Assembly: GCA_019448385.1 (NCBI GenBank)
Contig: JAGTXO010000059.1
Span: 124,001 to 188,000 of the forward strand
Reading direction: 5' to 3'
Source: Diacronema lutheri
Lineage: Eukaryota; Haptophyta; Pavlovophyceae; Pavlovales; Pavlovaceae
Length of the DNA: 64,000 nt
Part shown: piece by piece, positions 27,099 to 38,704 of the stretch
Layout of the letters: every line of letters begins with the position of its first letter
How positions within the stretch are numbered: position 1 is the stretch's first letter
The notes under the pieces: generated by a model
What the model was told of the DNA's origin: nothing
The model's input: only the letters and a program-made list of their open reading frames with translations
The model's database searches: none
Translations under genes and position numbers: made by a program

Positions 27099-28024
27099 TC
27101 GATAGTGGCGTCGCATGCCCCCCTGCATTTTGTGTTGCGCGTTCAGATCTCACCCAAATGCCCAAGAGGGGCTTCCCAGGCCAGGTAGTACGCTAACGGC
27201 GCCGGCAGCCAGGCGTCCACATCATCGTGCAAGCCTTGGGCGGCCCGGCGCTGCGGCGGCCCCTGCACGCGCGCCAACTGCGCGCGCACGAGCAAGCCTG
27301 CGCGTGCCCACGCACGACGCACGCGGCGAGCTGAGGCCGCTCCATTTGCCGAAGCCAACGCAGAGGCCGCGCGGGCGCGAGATGGCGGCGTGCTCAGCGT
27401 TGAGCATGTCGACAAAGCGGTGTGCGCGGTCGCCGGTGATATCGGCCAGGGGGGCTAGGCCGGCCGCCGGCGGCGAGGGAGGCGGGCGCGGGCGCGAGCC
27501 CGGCGGCAGGCGGAGGACCTGCACCTCCGTGTCGCCCTGCCCGCCACCGAGCCCAGCCCGCATGGCGCGCCAGGCGGACTCAAGCTCGCGCCATACGCGC
27601 GAGTCCGAGGCGAGGAACGAGCGCCGCCCGTGCGCGCTCATGCCGGCGAAGGCGCCGCGCCCGACGCGCGCCGCGATGGCAGGCCGTTCCGCGGAGCGAG
27701 GTCCAGGACGAGCCCAGGAGGCCAGGACTGAGACCCCCCCCCCCCCCCCGACCGGCCATTTTCGTCGAGCAGAATTCGGAATCGAGCGGGCGCGGCGGAC
27801 GGAGGGCCCGAGCCGGGCCGACGGAGGGTCCGACCCCGGAATGCGAGGGACGGGAAGGGCGGCAGTGAGATCGCGACGGCGGCAATGAGCGTGTGCTTCA
27901 CTGACAGTGATTGTTGAGTGAGTCGCCATACGACATTTTAAACTGCAGCACTCTGACTCTGAGAGCGCCCAAATCCAATTTCAAAGCCCTCGACGTCCGC
28001 CTTTGGCAGCCCAAAAGGGGGAAA
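27099..28024. other. Intergenic region upstream of PTOX
   Basis: A minus-strand reading across about 27230-27700 (SRVWRELESAWRAMRAG, ITGDRAHRFVDMLNAEHA) has some natural composition but no family match and no clear start. A C-run lies at 27736-27749. The last 125 bp before the PTOX ATG are AT-richer, as expected for a promoter/5' UTR. Confidence 0.35.
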
Positions 28025-31000
28025 ATGTCGGCGCTGTTGTCGGCGATGTTGCTGCTTGCGCCGACGGGCACTGGCCGCGCGCCCGTCGGTGCGCAGGTGC
28101 GGCTCGGCCGCTCACCTCGTTCATTGATTGTCGCGCGCGCGTTTGGCGCCGACGGCTGCTCCGAAGCCGGCGCCGCGACTCCGGCCGGCGCACGTGACGC
28201 GCGCTCGCCGCTCGGCGCCGACGCGGAGCGGATTGAGCGCGAGGTGTACCTACACCCGGAGGACATGCCGTACCGTGAGGGCACACGGCCCGAATCGGCG
28301 CTCGCGCTTGGTCTCGCAAACTTCCGCCGGTGCGCGCGCGCGCGCGTGCGTGCGCATCCCCTTCCTCTCCCCGGCGCGCCGTGCGTGTAGCCGGCGGCCA
28401 TTGCTCGCCGGTGCGCCCGCCGTGCGCGAGCGCAGCCCGCCGGCCGCGTTCACCCGCACCTTGGTGACGATGGGCGCGCCCCGCGCACACGCAGGCAAGG
28501 CCGCACGCTCCTCGAGCAGTCCGTGCGCGCCACCGCCGCGCTGCTTGGCCGGCCGGACCCGGCACTTTCCGCGAAACCTCCGGGCTGCCTCGCCCTCACC
28601 CTCTCCAACGAAGAGGTCGCAGCGGCGGAGCGGCGGCGCGAGGAGGCGGGCTCGGGCATCCCGGCGCACCCCGTCGCGCGCGCCTTGTACGACGTTGGTT
28701 GTGCCTTCCTTGACCGTTTCTTTGATGGCCGCCCAATTGAGCGGTGCGTGCCGCGCCACGCCGCGCGCCATCCCCCCTTCCCACATCTCCCCTACCCCCC
28801 GCCCCTTGAACACTCCCTTCCCCCCCCCACCCCCACCCCCACCCTCCCGTCCACTGCCCACTGCCTCCCCCCTCCCTCCCACCCCCCCCCCCGTCCACTG
28901 CCCACACTGCCTCCCCCACCTCCCCCCCCACCCCCCCCACCCCCACCCCCGCCCCCCCCCGTCCACTGCCCACACTGCCTCCCCCCCCCCCCCCCCGTCC
29001 ACTGCCCACACTGCCTCCCCCATCCCCCCCCCCCCCGTCCACTGCCCACACTGCCTTCCCCATCCCCCCCCCCCCCCCCCCGTCCACTGCCCACACTGCC
29101 TCCCCCATCCCCCCCCCCCCCCCCCCCCCGTCCACTGCCCACACTGCCTCCCCCATCCCCCCCCCCCCCCCCCCCCCCCCCCCCCGTCCACTGCCCACAC
29201 TGCCTCCCCCATCCCTCCCCCCCCCCCCTCCCCCCCCCCCCCCCCCGGGACGCAGTTTCTGGTTCCTCGAGACGATCGCGCGCGTGCCCTACTTCGCCTA
29301 CGTGTCCATGCTGCACCTCTACGAGACCTTTGGCTGGTGGCGCGCGCCCGGCCTGCGTCAGGTGTGGCGGTGACGTCCCCAGTGTTGCGCTTCAGCTGTA
29401 GGCCGCAGCTCGGAGCGCTCCAGCGCGCACTGCCGCAGCTGTTCCCGTCGCCGTTTGGCGCCGCACCCCCCCCCCCCTTCCCACCCCCTCTTCCCACCCC
29501 CCCCCCCCCCCACCCCCACCCCCTCCCCTCCCCTTCTCTTCTCTCTCTCCTCTTGCCACCGGCGGTCGCCCTCGCGCGCGGCAGCCTTTCGTAACGGCCG
29601 TACGGTAACGGCCAAATTGGCATCCGCCATCGATGGCGGCGCCATGCTTTCAGCCGGCGCGCTCCTGACGGCACTCGGGCCGTGCACCGCCCGCCATTGC
29701 ACCGCCCGCCATTGCACCGCCCGCCATCGCACCGCCCGCCATTGCACCGCCCGCCATTGCACCGCCCGCCATTGCACCGCCCGCCATTGCACCGCCCGCC
29801 ATTGCACCGCCCGCCATTGCACCGCCCGCCAGTGCACCGCCCGCCATTGCAGCGCGCGCCGCGCGGAGGGCGGCTGAGCCGCCGCGTCGCCGCCGCGTCG
29901 CCGCCGCGTCGCCGCCTTGCCCGCGTTGCGCTGGCGCGGCAGGTCCACTCAGCGGAGGAGTGGAACGAGCTGCACCATCTTTTAATTATGGAGGCGCTTG
30001 GTGGGGACGCGCGCTGGTCCGACCGTTTCCTGGGGTACCATGCGGCCGTGGTCTATTATTGGCTTCTCATCCCGACGTATCTCTTCTCGCCTGCCGTCGC
30101 GTGCGTGCATGCTTCTGGGCTGCCCCCCCCCCCTCCCCCCCCCCCTGCGCACCGCCGTTTCGTGCATGCTGGCCCCCTTTTGAACGGCGCCAAGCCCCCG
30201 TGTGTGTTGTGCTCTTGGTGTGCACCCTTTCCCCTCTTTCCTCGGTGTCCACCTTTCCTCCCCTCCCCTTCCTCTCTCTCCCCTTCCTCCTCCCCTCCCC
30301 ATCTACCCTTCTCCCTCACCGCACTCCACACCCCACACCCTACTGCCCGCCATCGCCCCGCAGTTACCAGTTCATGGAGCTCCTTGAGGCGCATGCAGTC
30401 GACACGTACTCAACATTTGTGCGACTCAACCGCAAGGCCCTCGCCGCCCTCCCGCCGCCCTCCGTCGCGCGCTCTTACTATCTCGGTGAGCCGAGCATGC
30501 GCAGCGGCCTTGGCCCACGCCGCCGCCGCGCCCGAACAAGAGCCGCTTTCCTTCCCTCCCCCCCCCCCCCCCCTTTCCCCCTTCCCCCCCCACACCCCTG
30601 CCGCGCCCGAACAAGAGCCGCTTTCCTCCCCTTCCCCCCCCCCCCCCCCCCCTTCCCCCCTTCCCCCCCCCACACCCCGCCGCGCCCGAACAAGAGCCGT
30701 TCGCCGCCCTCATTTCCTCTCCCCTCTTCCCACTCACCCCCCCCCCCCCCCCCCCTTCTTTCACCCCTGCCGTGGTCGCGCGCAAACGCACGCGCGCAAA
30801 CGCACCCATGATGCCTCCCCCCCCCCCCCCCCCCCCCTCCTGCGCGCAAACGCGCTCGAACATCGCCTGCGCCTGGCGGCACCTTGCGCGCGTAACGGCA
30901 GACGGCGACCTCTATCTTTTCGACGATTTCCAGCAGCGGCTGCCCGGCTCGCGTCGGCCTCCGTGCGGCACGCTGCTCGACGTCTTTGTCAACATTTGCG

Positions 31001-31275
31001 AGGACGAGGGCGAGCACGTCAAAACGATGCGCGCGTGCCAGGACTATGCCCAGCTCGGCACAGTCGTCACATCGCCACACCTGCCGCCGCCGCGCAGCCA
31101 ATCGGTAGCCGCGGCCGATGGAAGCTTTGGCGGCGGCGCGCGCCTTGCGGCGGAGTGGCAGCCGGAGCCGAGCGCGGCCGACGTTGCGGCCGCCAAGGAG
31201 AGGCGCGAGGCATGGGCGCGCTGGAGCGCGCAGGTGCGCACCGAGATGGCGGGCGGCTCTGATGGCGTGGTGTAG
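28025..31275 (+). CDS. PTOX: Plastid terminal oxidase (PTOX, alternative-oxidase family), 6 exons
   Basis: Exons 28025-28329, 28495-28743, 29256-29361, 29943-30100, 30364-30485 and 30902-31275 give 437 aa. The di-iron carboxylate core is intact: [58 protein letters not shown] and [13 protein letters not shown] supply the Glu and His ligands. The PTOX-specific stretch DLYLFDDFQ before [13 protein letters not shown] separates it from mitochondrial AOX. The first about 80 residues ([20 protein letters not shown] ...) look like a plastid presequence. PTOX oxidises plastoquinol and reduces oxygen to water, in carotenoid desaturation and chlororespiration. Donors are GTGCGC, GTGCGT, GTGTGG, GTGCGT and GTGAGC. 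Introns 2, 3 and 5 carry unrelated C-rich tandem repeats. It is convergent with the next gene, 100 bp away. Confidence 0.96.
28840..29246 (+). repeat. C-rich minisatellite in PTOX intron 2
   Basis: At least six copies of CCGTCCACTGCCCACACTGC plus variable C-runs (about 27-60 bp units) run up to the acceptor at 29254-29255. Confidence 0.9.
29684..29851 (+). repeat. 15-bp minisatellite in PTOX intron 3
   Basis: About eleven copies of CACCGCCCGCCATTG with few substitutions, lying between the donor at 29362 and the acceptor at 29941-29942. Confidence 0.93.
30520..30700 (+). repeat. C-rich repeats in PTOX intron 5
   Basis: Three copies of CCGCGCCCGAACAAGAGCCG, each followed by long C/T tracts. 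Confidence 0.85.
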
Positions 31276-31375
31276 GCGCTTGCGAACACTGCGCACTGGC
31301 TGCAGACGTGTCGCTTGTGACTTGAACTCAAGCTCCTCGTGGGCCGCCGGCAGGGCCCATGGGCCCACTAGACGA

Positions 31376-34300
31376 TCAATTGAAAGGCGCTTGGCGCAGC
31401 GCCCAGTGAACCGACAGCTCGCCGTGCTTGTCGCCGTGCGGCGGTGCATGCGTAGACAGCACGTGCACGGTGGGCACTGCGATGAGCGGTCGTCGCACCA
31501 CCGCGTCACTTCCGACGGCATCGCCCTCGCTCGAGCGCACCGACGAGCGCGCGCTGCACGGCTGCGCCGCGCGCGCGCACCCATCCAAGCCCGGCTTGTC
31601 CGCGTTTGCAGCCGCGAAAGCGCCGGGGGATGGGCCGAGCGCGGACGCCTGACTCGCGCTGCCATCCGTAGCCCACGCTCGCTCGAGCTGCAGCTCGGGT
31701 TGCTCCCGTGCACCTGTTGCGTCCGCAGGGTCTGCGAGCGCGGCGCAAACGCCGTAGGCGGCAGCTGGCCGGCCGGTTCGTGGCTGCGCTGTCTCGGGCC
31801 GCGCACGCGCGCCATCGCCGCCGAGCGGCGCGCCGCTCGCGTTTCGAGCCGCGGCGCCAGGCGGCGGTGGCGACCTGAACGCCGCCGAGCTGACGGGTGC
31901 CGTGCCCGGACGGCGATCCGGACTCGAAGCGCCCACGCCCACGCCGCCGACCGGGCGGCGACCGCCGCCACTCGCGCTACCGAGCGGGCGAGCGCGCAGC
32001 GCGGCGAGTTCCCGACCTCCAGCGCCTCCATCGCCCGCCTCTGCGCTCAGCCGAAGCGCATGCACGTACTTGGCGTGCTGCTGCGCCGCGGCTGTCGCGC
32101 CCGCCGCTGACGCGGCCGCGGACACTGGGCGGCGTGCGCCAATCACACCGCCGCCGCCGCCGCCGCCGTCTGCGCGCAGAGACGCGCGCGCGCGTTCCGC
32201 GCGAGCTCCAGCATCGCCCGCCATCGCTGGCGCCGCCGCCGAGCCGAGTAACGAATTACACAAGCGCGGCTCGCCAAGCGCGCCGCCGCCCACCCCCCCT
32301 CCGGCACCGGCGCCGAGCCAGCGCAGCGCGGGTCTGCCGCTAGCGCTCGCCAGCCAGTGGTGCGTAGGCGAGCCGCTATAGAGCTGGCCCTCGTCCGCGC
32401 GCGCCGGCAAGGGCGCACGCGCGAGCGGGCCGAAGCGCGCCTCGAGCTCGATGCAGCGCGATTCGAGTGTCTCGAACACGCCCCAGAGCTCGGCCTTGCG
32501 CCCGCGCGTGCCCTCGAGCTGCGCGCGCACGGCGGCAAGCGCGGCGCGCGTGTCGCCAAGCTCGCGCGTCCTGCGCGCGCGCGCACGCGCGGCGCCGACA
32601 AGGCGGCAGGGAAAGCTGCGAGGCTACCGGTGTCTGTGAGCCTCGCGGGGAGGGCATTCGGGTGAGAGAGCAGCTGAAGAGACCAGAGGGAAGCGCACGG
32701 CAAGGCCGCATGCAGGTGTAGGCCGCATGCAGTGCTGGAGCTGCCCGCAAGGCCAGTATGGGGGAATATACAGCGCGCAGGCAACACGACAGGTGCGCAG
32801 GCTGCACGAGCCCAGCCAAAGCGAAGCCGAGCCGCACGGCAGACGAAGCCAAGGCGGGATGTGAAGCGCCGGCGCCGCTGCCCTGATGCGGCGCGCGCGT
32901 GGATGTGCGCGCGTCGCGCGCGGAGCGCGCGCACGCACGTTGTCCCGAGGCGTTCCGCTCGCGCGGCGAGCTGTGCCTCGAGGCGCGCAGCGTTCGCCCC
33001 GGCGAGTTCGGCAGCCGCGCGATGCGCCTCCGCGTCCGCCGCCGCGCGCGCCGCCGCGTCCGCCGCGCGCGCCGCATCAGTTTGCGCTCGCCCCACTGCT
33101 TCGCGTGCGCGCGTGAGCTCTGCGCGCGTCGCGGCAAGCTGCACAGGCATCGCACGCGCATCGTCGCCGACGTGTAGCGCCTCGGCGAGCGCTGCCTGCG
33201 CGCCGCCGCGCGCCGCCTCCGCGCGCGCGGCGCGAGCGCGCGCGGCGCGCAGGGCGACGCGCAGCCACAGGAGGAGCGTGCGCGTCACGCGGCTCGCGCG
33301 CTCGGATGCGGCTGCGATCGCGCTGAGCTCGGCGTCGGACTCGAAGGCGGCGGCGAGCATGATGCGCAGGTGCAGCCCCGAGAACTGCGAGAGCTCGACG
33401 TTGCGCGACGACACGCGGCTCAGCTCGGCCGCCGTCTCGTCGAGCGCGGCGGACTTTGCGCGCAGGTGGTGCAACGCGCCGCCCGCGTCCGCGCGGGCGA
33501 CGTCGCGCGCCGAGCGCAGCGCGACGTTCTCGCGCGTGAGCTCGGCGACGGAGCGCTCGAGCTTGGCGATCGCGCGCCAGCGCTGCTCGAGCTGCGCGCG
33601 CAACTCGTCGGCGGTGGCCTCCGCCTGCGTCAAGCGCCGGCTGAGCGACGGCCCGCCGCCGGCATCGCCGCCGCCGCCGCCGCCGCGGCCCGGGCTGCTC
33701 ACGTCGCCGTCCGCATCGGACGCGACGCTGAACGCGACGCTCTGCCGCGGCGGGCGGCGCGGCGCCCTTCCGTCGCCATCGTGGCCCAAACCCTGGCGCG
33801 AGACGAGCGAGCAGGCGGGCGATGCCAGGCGCGCATCGGCAGCACCCGCACCCGCCGGACCGCCGCTCGAAGCCGCGCCCGCGTCGCTGAAGGCGGCGAG
33901 CGATGCGAGCGGGCTGCCCACGCCTGCGCCCGCGCCGACGCTGCCGACCGCCAGCCGCGCCGAGCGGCGGCTGGGCCTCTGCGCCGCGGCCGCGGACGTC
34001 GCGGCGCGCGCGTGGGCGCACCGCTGGAATGCGCTGGGCGCTTCGCCCGCGACGGCTGCGCGCGTGGGCGAGCCACGAGGCGATAAGGCGCCGCTGCGCG
34101 GGCTGCTGATTGGCTGCGTGCTCGCCAGCGCATGTCTGCAAACGCGCGTGCGGCGCGGGCGAGCGGCGCGAGCGTGGGGCACGGGCGTCATGGGAAGGGC
34201 GGCGGCGGGGGGGGGGGGGGGGGGGCGGAGGGGGGGGGGGGGGCGGAGGGGGGGGGGGGGGGGGGGGGGGCGGATTGCAGCAGTGCTGGGGCAGGGCAGC

Positions 34301-35624
34301 AAAGCTAGGGCAGGGCAGCAAAGCTGGGGCAGGGCAGCAAAGCTGGAGCAGGGCAGGAAAGCTGGGGCGGGGCAGCAAAGCTGGGGCAGGGCAGCAAAGC
34401 TGGGGCAGGGCAGCAAAGCTGGGGCGGGGCAGCAAAGCTGGGGCAGGGCAGCAAAGCTGGGGCAGGGCAGCAAAGCCGGGGCAGGGCAGCAAAGCCGGGG
34501 CAGGGCAGCAAAGCTGGGGCAGGGCAGCAAAGCCGGGGCAGGGCAGCAAAGCCGGGGCAGGGCAGCAAAGCTGGGGCGGGGCAGCAAAGCTGGGGCAGGG
34601 CAGCAAAGCTGGGGCAGGGCAGCAAAGCTGGGGCGGGGCAGCAAAGCTGGGGCGGGGCAGCAAAGCTGGGGCAGGGCAGCAAAGCTGGGGCAGGGCAGCA
34701 AAGCCGGGGCAGGGCAGCAAAGCCGGGGCAGGGCAGCAAAGCTGGGGCAGGGCAGCAAAGCTGGGGCAGGGCAGCAAAGCTGGGGCAGGGCAGCAAAGCT
34801 GGGGCAGGGCAGCAAAGCCGGGGCAGGGCAGCAAAGCTGGGGCAGGGCAGCAAAGCTGGGGCAGGGCAGCAAAGCCGGGGCAGGGCAGCAAAGCCGGGGC
34901 AGGGCAGCAAAGCTGGGGCAGGGCAGCAAAGCTGGGGCAGGGCAGCAAAGCTGGGGCAGGGCAGCAAAGCTGGGGCAGGGCAGCAAAGCCGGGGCAGGGC
35001 AGCAAAGCTGGGGCAGCAGCGAGCGAGGCCGGCGCGCCGCACAAATTCGCCTCCTCCCCGCCGCCATCCTGTGCGTAGGGGCGCGCGTCGCGCTCGCGCG
35101 CCACCTCAAGACGCTCCGCCTGCTCGGCCACGAGTTCACGCAGCGCCGCCACCTCCGCCTCCGCCGCGTCGGCGCGCTTGGCCACAGCAGCCGCCACGCG
35201 CCGCGCCTGCGCGCCACCGCCGCCGCCGTCGCCGAGTCCGCCGAGCGCGCCGCCTTTGACAAGGCGGCCAAGGCCGTTGGCGCGGAGCGCGCCCTCGAGC
35301 TCGAGCGCGCGCTGCTCGGCGTTCGCGAGGCGCGCGCCCTTCGCGTCGAGCTCGCGGCGCAAGTGCGCAGTAACGATGGAGCCTGTCTTTGCGCGGTGGC
35401 GCGCGGCCTCGAGCGCGCTCGCGGCCGCGGTGGACATCGTGAAGTCATCGGACGGGAGCGCCGGGCCGAACGCGCGCGTCGGTACGACCATCGCGCGCTC
35501 CTCCCGCGCCACCCGCCGCTGCCAGCGCAGCCGCTGCAGCAGGAACGTCTCGGCGTCCGCGCGGCCCGCCACGCGCCCGTCGGCCGCGCCCCGCGCGCTC
35601 GCGCCCTGCGCGCTCGCGCCCAGC

Positions 35625-35657
<33 letters not shown>

Positions 35658-37341
35658 GCGTCGGCAGACGTTACGCTCATCCGCTCGCCCGCCGCGCTGA
35701 GCGCCAACCGCCGCACGAATGCCACACCCAGCGTGGCATCGCGCGCGAGCAGAGCGTCGAGCGTTTCAAACTTCCACCCACCGATCGTGCCGCCGCCACG
35801 CCCGCCCGTCAGGTCGAGGCGCGCGCGCGCGGCGCGGCGCAACGCCGCGCCGGCGCGGCGCGCGTCGCCCGCGGCGCGCGCAGCGCCGGCGACGCCCGCC
35901 GCCGACGGACCGGCGCCCTCGCTGGCGATGGCGATCGCCACGTCCAGCCAAGCGCCGCAATTTAAAAGCGCGCCCGCGTCGAAGCGCCACGTCGGGCGCT
36001 CCGCGTCGGCGCCCGCGCCCGCGCCCGCCATCGTGTCCGCCATCGTGTCCGCCATCGTGCCCGCCATCGTGTCCGCCATTGCGCCGCCCGTGCCTTCCGC
36101 CGAGCCCGCGCGCGCGCGCGCGGCGCGCGCGGGCGCGCGCGACACCGCGCGGCGCGCGCGGGCGGACGCGTGCGGTGCGGTGGCGACGACGTGGCCGGCG
36201 AGGACGACGAGGACAGAGTCGATGCGGTGGTCGGCGGGGATGAGCGGCTCGCCGGACGCGAAGTGGTACACGTCCATGCCCGTGGCGAGCAGACGCGTCT
36301 GCGCGGGCGCGTGCGTCGGTCCGGGCAGTCCGGGGGAAGAGGGACGGGGTCCGGAGAGTCCGGGGGTCCGGGCAGGGTGGGCCGTTTGCGGGCGCCAGCG
36401 CGCGCTCCGCACACGCCGCGACGCGCGCACATCGAGCACGGCGCCGCGCATTGCAGCATGGCAGAGCGCGCCCACCGCGCGCGCGCGCGCGTGTGTGTGC
36501 GCGCGCCTGCGCCCTGCTCAGGCCATGCTGCGCGCCAAAGTCAGATGCGACCCAGTTTTCAATGGCGAGCGCGCGCACGCCCTGCGGGTCGTGCGCCGCC
36601 TCCCATGGCAGATCTGTGGATGGCGGCGGCGCGTCCGTGCCGGCCGGCGCGAGCGCGGTAACCGCCGCGCGGCCGAGCGCGCGCGCGAGGACGAGCGCCG
36701 TTTCGGGCGCGGCGTCAAAGAGGCGCGCGAGCGTCGGCTCGGAGAAGCACGCGACGAAACTGCGCGGTCGCACCGCATGGCGGCGGGCGGAGGGGCGGAA
36801 GGGGCCGTGGCGCGGATGGGCCGTGCGCTCCGGCGGTGAACGCACGCGCGCGCACGCGTTGGGTGGGTGGTGGCGCGCGGACACGGCTCGCACGCCGGTG
36901 CTGACGAACTGTGGGCGTGGGTGCGCGCTTCATCCGGGGGTGGACGGAGGCTCGCGCGATGCCGCGCGCCCACCCGTCCTCGCTGCCGACGAGCGATGCG
37001 CCGCGCTTCCCGCCGGCGACGAGCGCAAGCTCGTCGCACAGCGCGCCGGCTCGGCACACGCCTAGAAGGGCGCCGCGCGCGTCGCGCGCCTCGAGCGCGC
37101 CGCGCAGCACCACGGCGGACCACGCGGCCTCCTCGCCCGCGCGCGTGAGCGGCTCGCCGACCGCGATCGGCGCGATCCGCACGGCGCGCGCCAGCTCGGC
37201 GAGCTGCGCGCGCGAAAATGGCGCCAAAACCTCGGAGGCCTCGCGCGCGGCGTGGAGCAGCTCGAGTGTCTGCTCGACCGAGAGCACAGGCCGTTGCGCC
37301 GCCGCCGCGACCGGCGCGTCGCCGCCGGCCTCGGCAAACAT
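31376..37341 (-). CDS. Cyclic-nucleotide-binding-domain protein with long coiled coil, 5 exons
   Basis: In coding order the exons are 37341-36974, 36759-36552, 36298-35043, 34135-32939 and 32570-31376, closing to 1407 aa. Residues about 30-150 form a CNB/CAP-type domain: VLAPFSRAQLAELARAVRI, GEPLTRAGEEAAWSAVVLRG, LCDELALVAGGKRGASLVG, FVACFSEPTLARLFDAAPE. A second related segment follows (MDVYHFASGEPLIPADHRID, SVLVVLAGHVV, then a long Ala/Thr/Asp insert, then TWRFDAGALLNCGAWLDVAI). Downstream are long Ala/Glu/Arg coiled coils (LRRELDAKGARLANAEQRAL; DELRAQLEQRWRAIAKLERS) and a Ser/Ala/Gly-rich C-terminus with KAELWGVFETLESRCIEL. A cAMP/cGMP sensor on a scaffold or cytoskeletal protein is likely. 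Whether the phosphate-binding cassette still binds is doubtful, because the usual RxAA box is not obvious. Intron 3 contains the 19-bp minisatellite. Confidence 0.8.
34200..35022 (-). repeat. Poly-G tract and 19-bp minisatellite in the CNB gene intron 3
   Basis: G-runs at 34206-34270 are followed by about 38 copies of GGGGCAGGGCAGCAAAGCT (C-rich on the coding strand), between the donor at 35042 and the acceptor at about 34136. The unit is 19 bp, so all frames stay open and would encode the same 19-residue repeat. Confidence 0.95.
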
Positions 37342-37413
37342 CTCGCGCGCAACCGGGCGATGAAACAGTCTCCCTCCCTCTCCCGCAGCATGGCGGCGTG
37401 GTAACGGACGCGC
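37342..37413. promoter_or_regulatory. 72-bp divergent promoter
   Basis: Start codons at 37341 (-) and 37414 (+) are only 72 bp apart. This rests on my choice of first ATG in each gene. Confidence 0.35.
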
Positions 37414-38169
37414 ATGCTCTCGGCGACGGGCATGTCGGCACGGCGGCGCCAGAGCCGCTCCGCGCCGCACAAGCTCACAGAGACGTCGCCCTTGGTTGTG
37501 CCGCCCATCACCATCCCGCTCCGCCCGCTCGACAACCCCGCCGACCCGCCGCCCGAAGGTTTTGTCGAGCACGTGAAAAACGAGTACGGCGCGCAACTCC
37601 GCGCGCGTGGCCCCGCCCGGCGCCGTCCAGCTGAGCCCAAGACCGTCGCGCGGCCGCGCGGGCTGACGCGCGCGTGCACGCGCGGGCAAGTGCCTGTTCC
37701 GAGTCTCGCCCTTGCTTGCCCCTGTGCCGCGGCTTGCCCTTGTGCCGCTGCCCTCCCAACCGCACGGCCGCGCGGCGACGCCGCGCCTCAGCGCCGCACC
37801 ACGCCGCGCCCGCTTGGCTCCGAGGTCGCGCCGGGTGTCGCGCGTGTGACCCGCCACCCGCTTGCGTGGCACCTCCATGGCCTTTTATGGCATGCACCGC
37901 CACGCCCCGCGAGCGCACGCCCCCGGCCTGGTCACGCGCCGGCGCGCGCGCAGCACCCACACCCACGCCCACGTCACGTCTCCGCCCCGGCCGCGCGTCC
38001 CTCTTCTCATCTTTCTCCATGCCCGACTTTGCCCATCGCGCGGCCGCGCAGGTACGCCGTGCACTACCTCGAGGCGATCGGCGTAGCGCCCACCCGCGCC
38101 AATCTGGACATGGTTTGCGCGCAGCTTACAGCCCCGCCTCGCGCGGCCGCGGCGCGGCGTGGAATCGCG

Positions 38170-38214
<45 letters not shown>

Positions 38215-38667
38215 CCCGCGGGTGGAGGGGCAACTGGATATGCACCACCGTCCAACCGCCGCCCAACCGCCGCCCAACCGCCGCCCAACCGCCGCGCAGG
38301 TGCGCCGGCACGTGCCCAAATCCGAGCTCGTCGTCACGTGGGCGTGGCGCGCGCGCGGCTGGCCTGCCGACCAAATCTTCATCTCGCACGCGCCGCCGGA
38401 GACCGCGAACATTCAAACAGAGGGTCGCGCGGGTGGCGCGGCGGCGGTCGGCGGCGGCGACGCGGGCGACGTGGGCGGCGCGCGCGGCGCTTCTGTGGGA
38501 GGCGGTGGCGCCGGCGGTTACGGCGGCGGTTACGCCGGCGGTTACGGCGGCGGGGGTGTGGCGGCAACGTTACCCAGCTCTCTTATGACGCTACTTACGC
38601 CATCGTCAGGCCAGGATTTAATCGGCAGCGCAGGCGCGGGCGCGGGCGCAGGCGCGGGCGTGGGAGT

Positions 38668-38704
<37 letters not shown>

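Noticed and set aside
37420-37514. A minus-strand start at 37514 for the CNB-domain gene
   Set aside because: That reading is antisense to exon 1 of the plus-strand gene (EGFVEHVKNEYAVHY) and does not join the CNB frame through any GT-AG pair. The ATG at 37341 leads straight into the domain.
38113-38168. Extending exon 2 of the 37.4-kb gene to the GTAACC donor at 38169
   Set aside because: It leaves two extra bases, which does not match exon 3 (phase 0). The shorter end at 38112 does.
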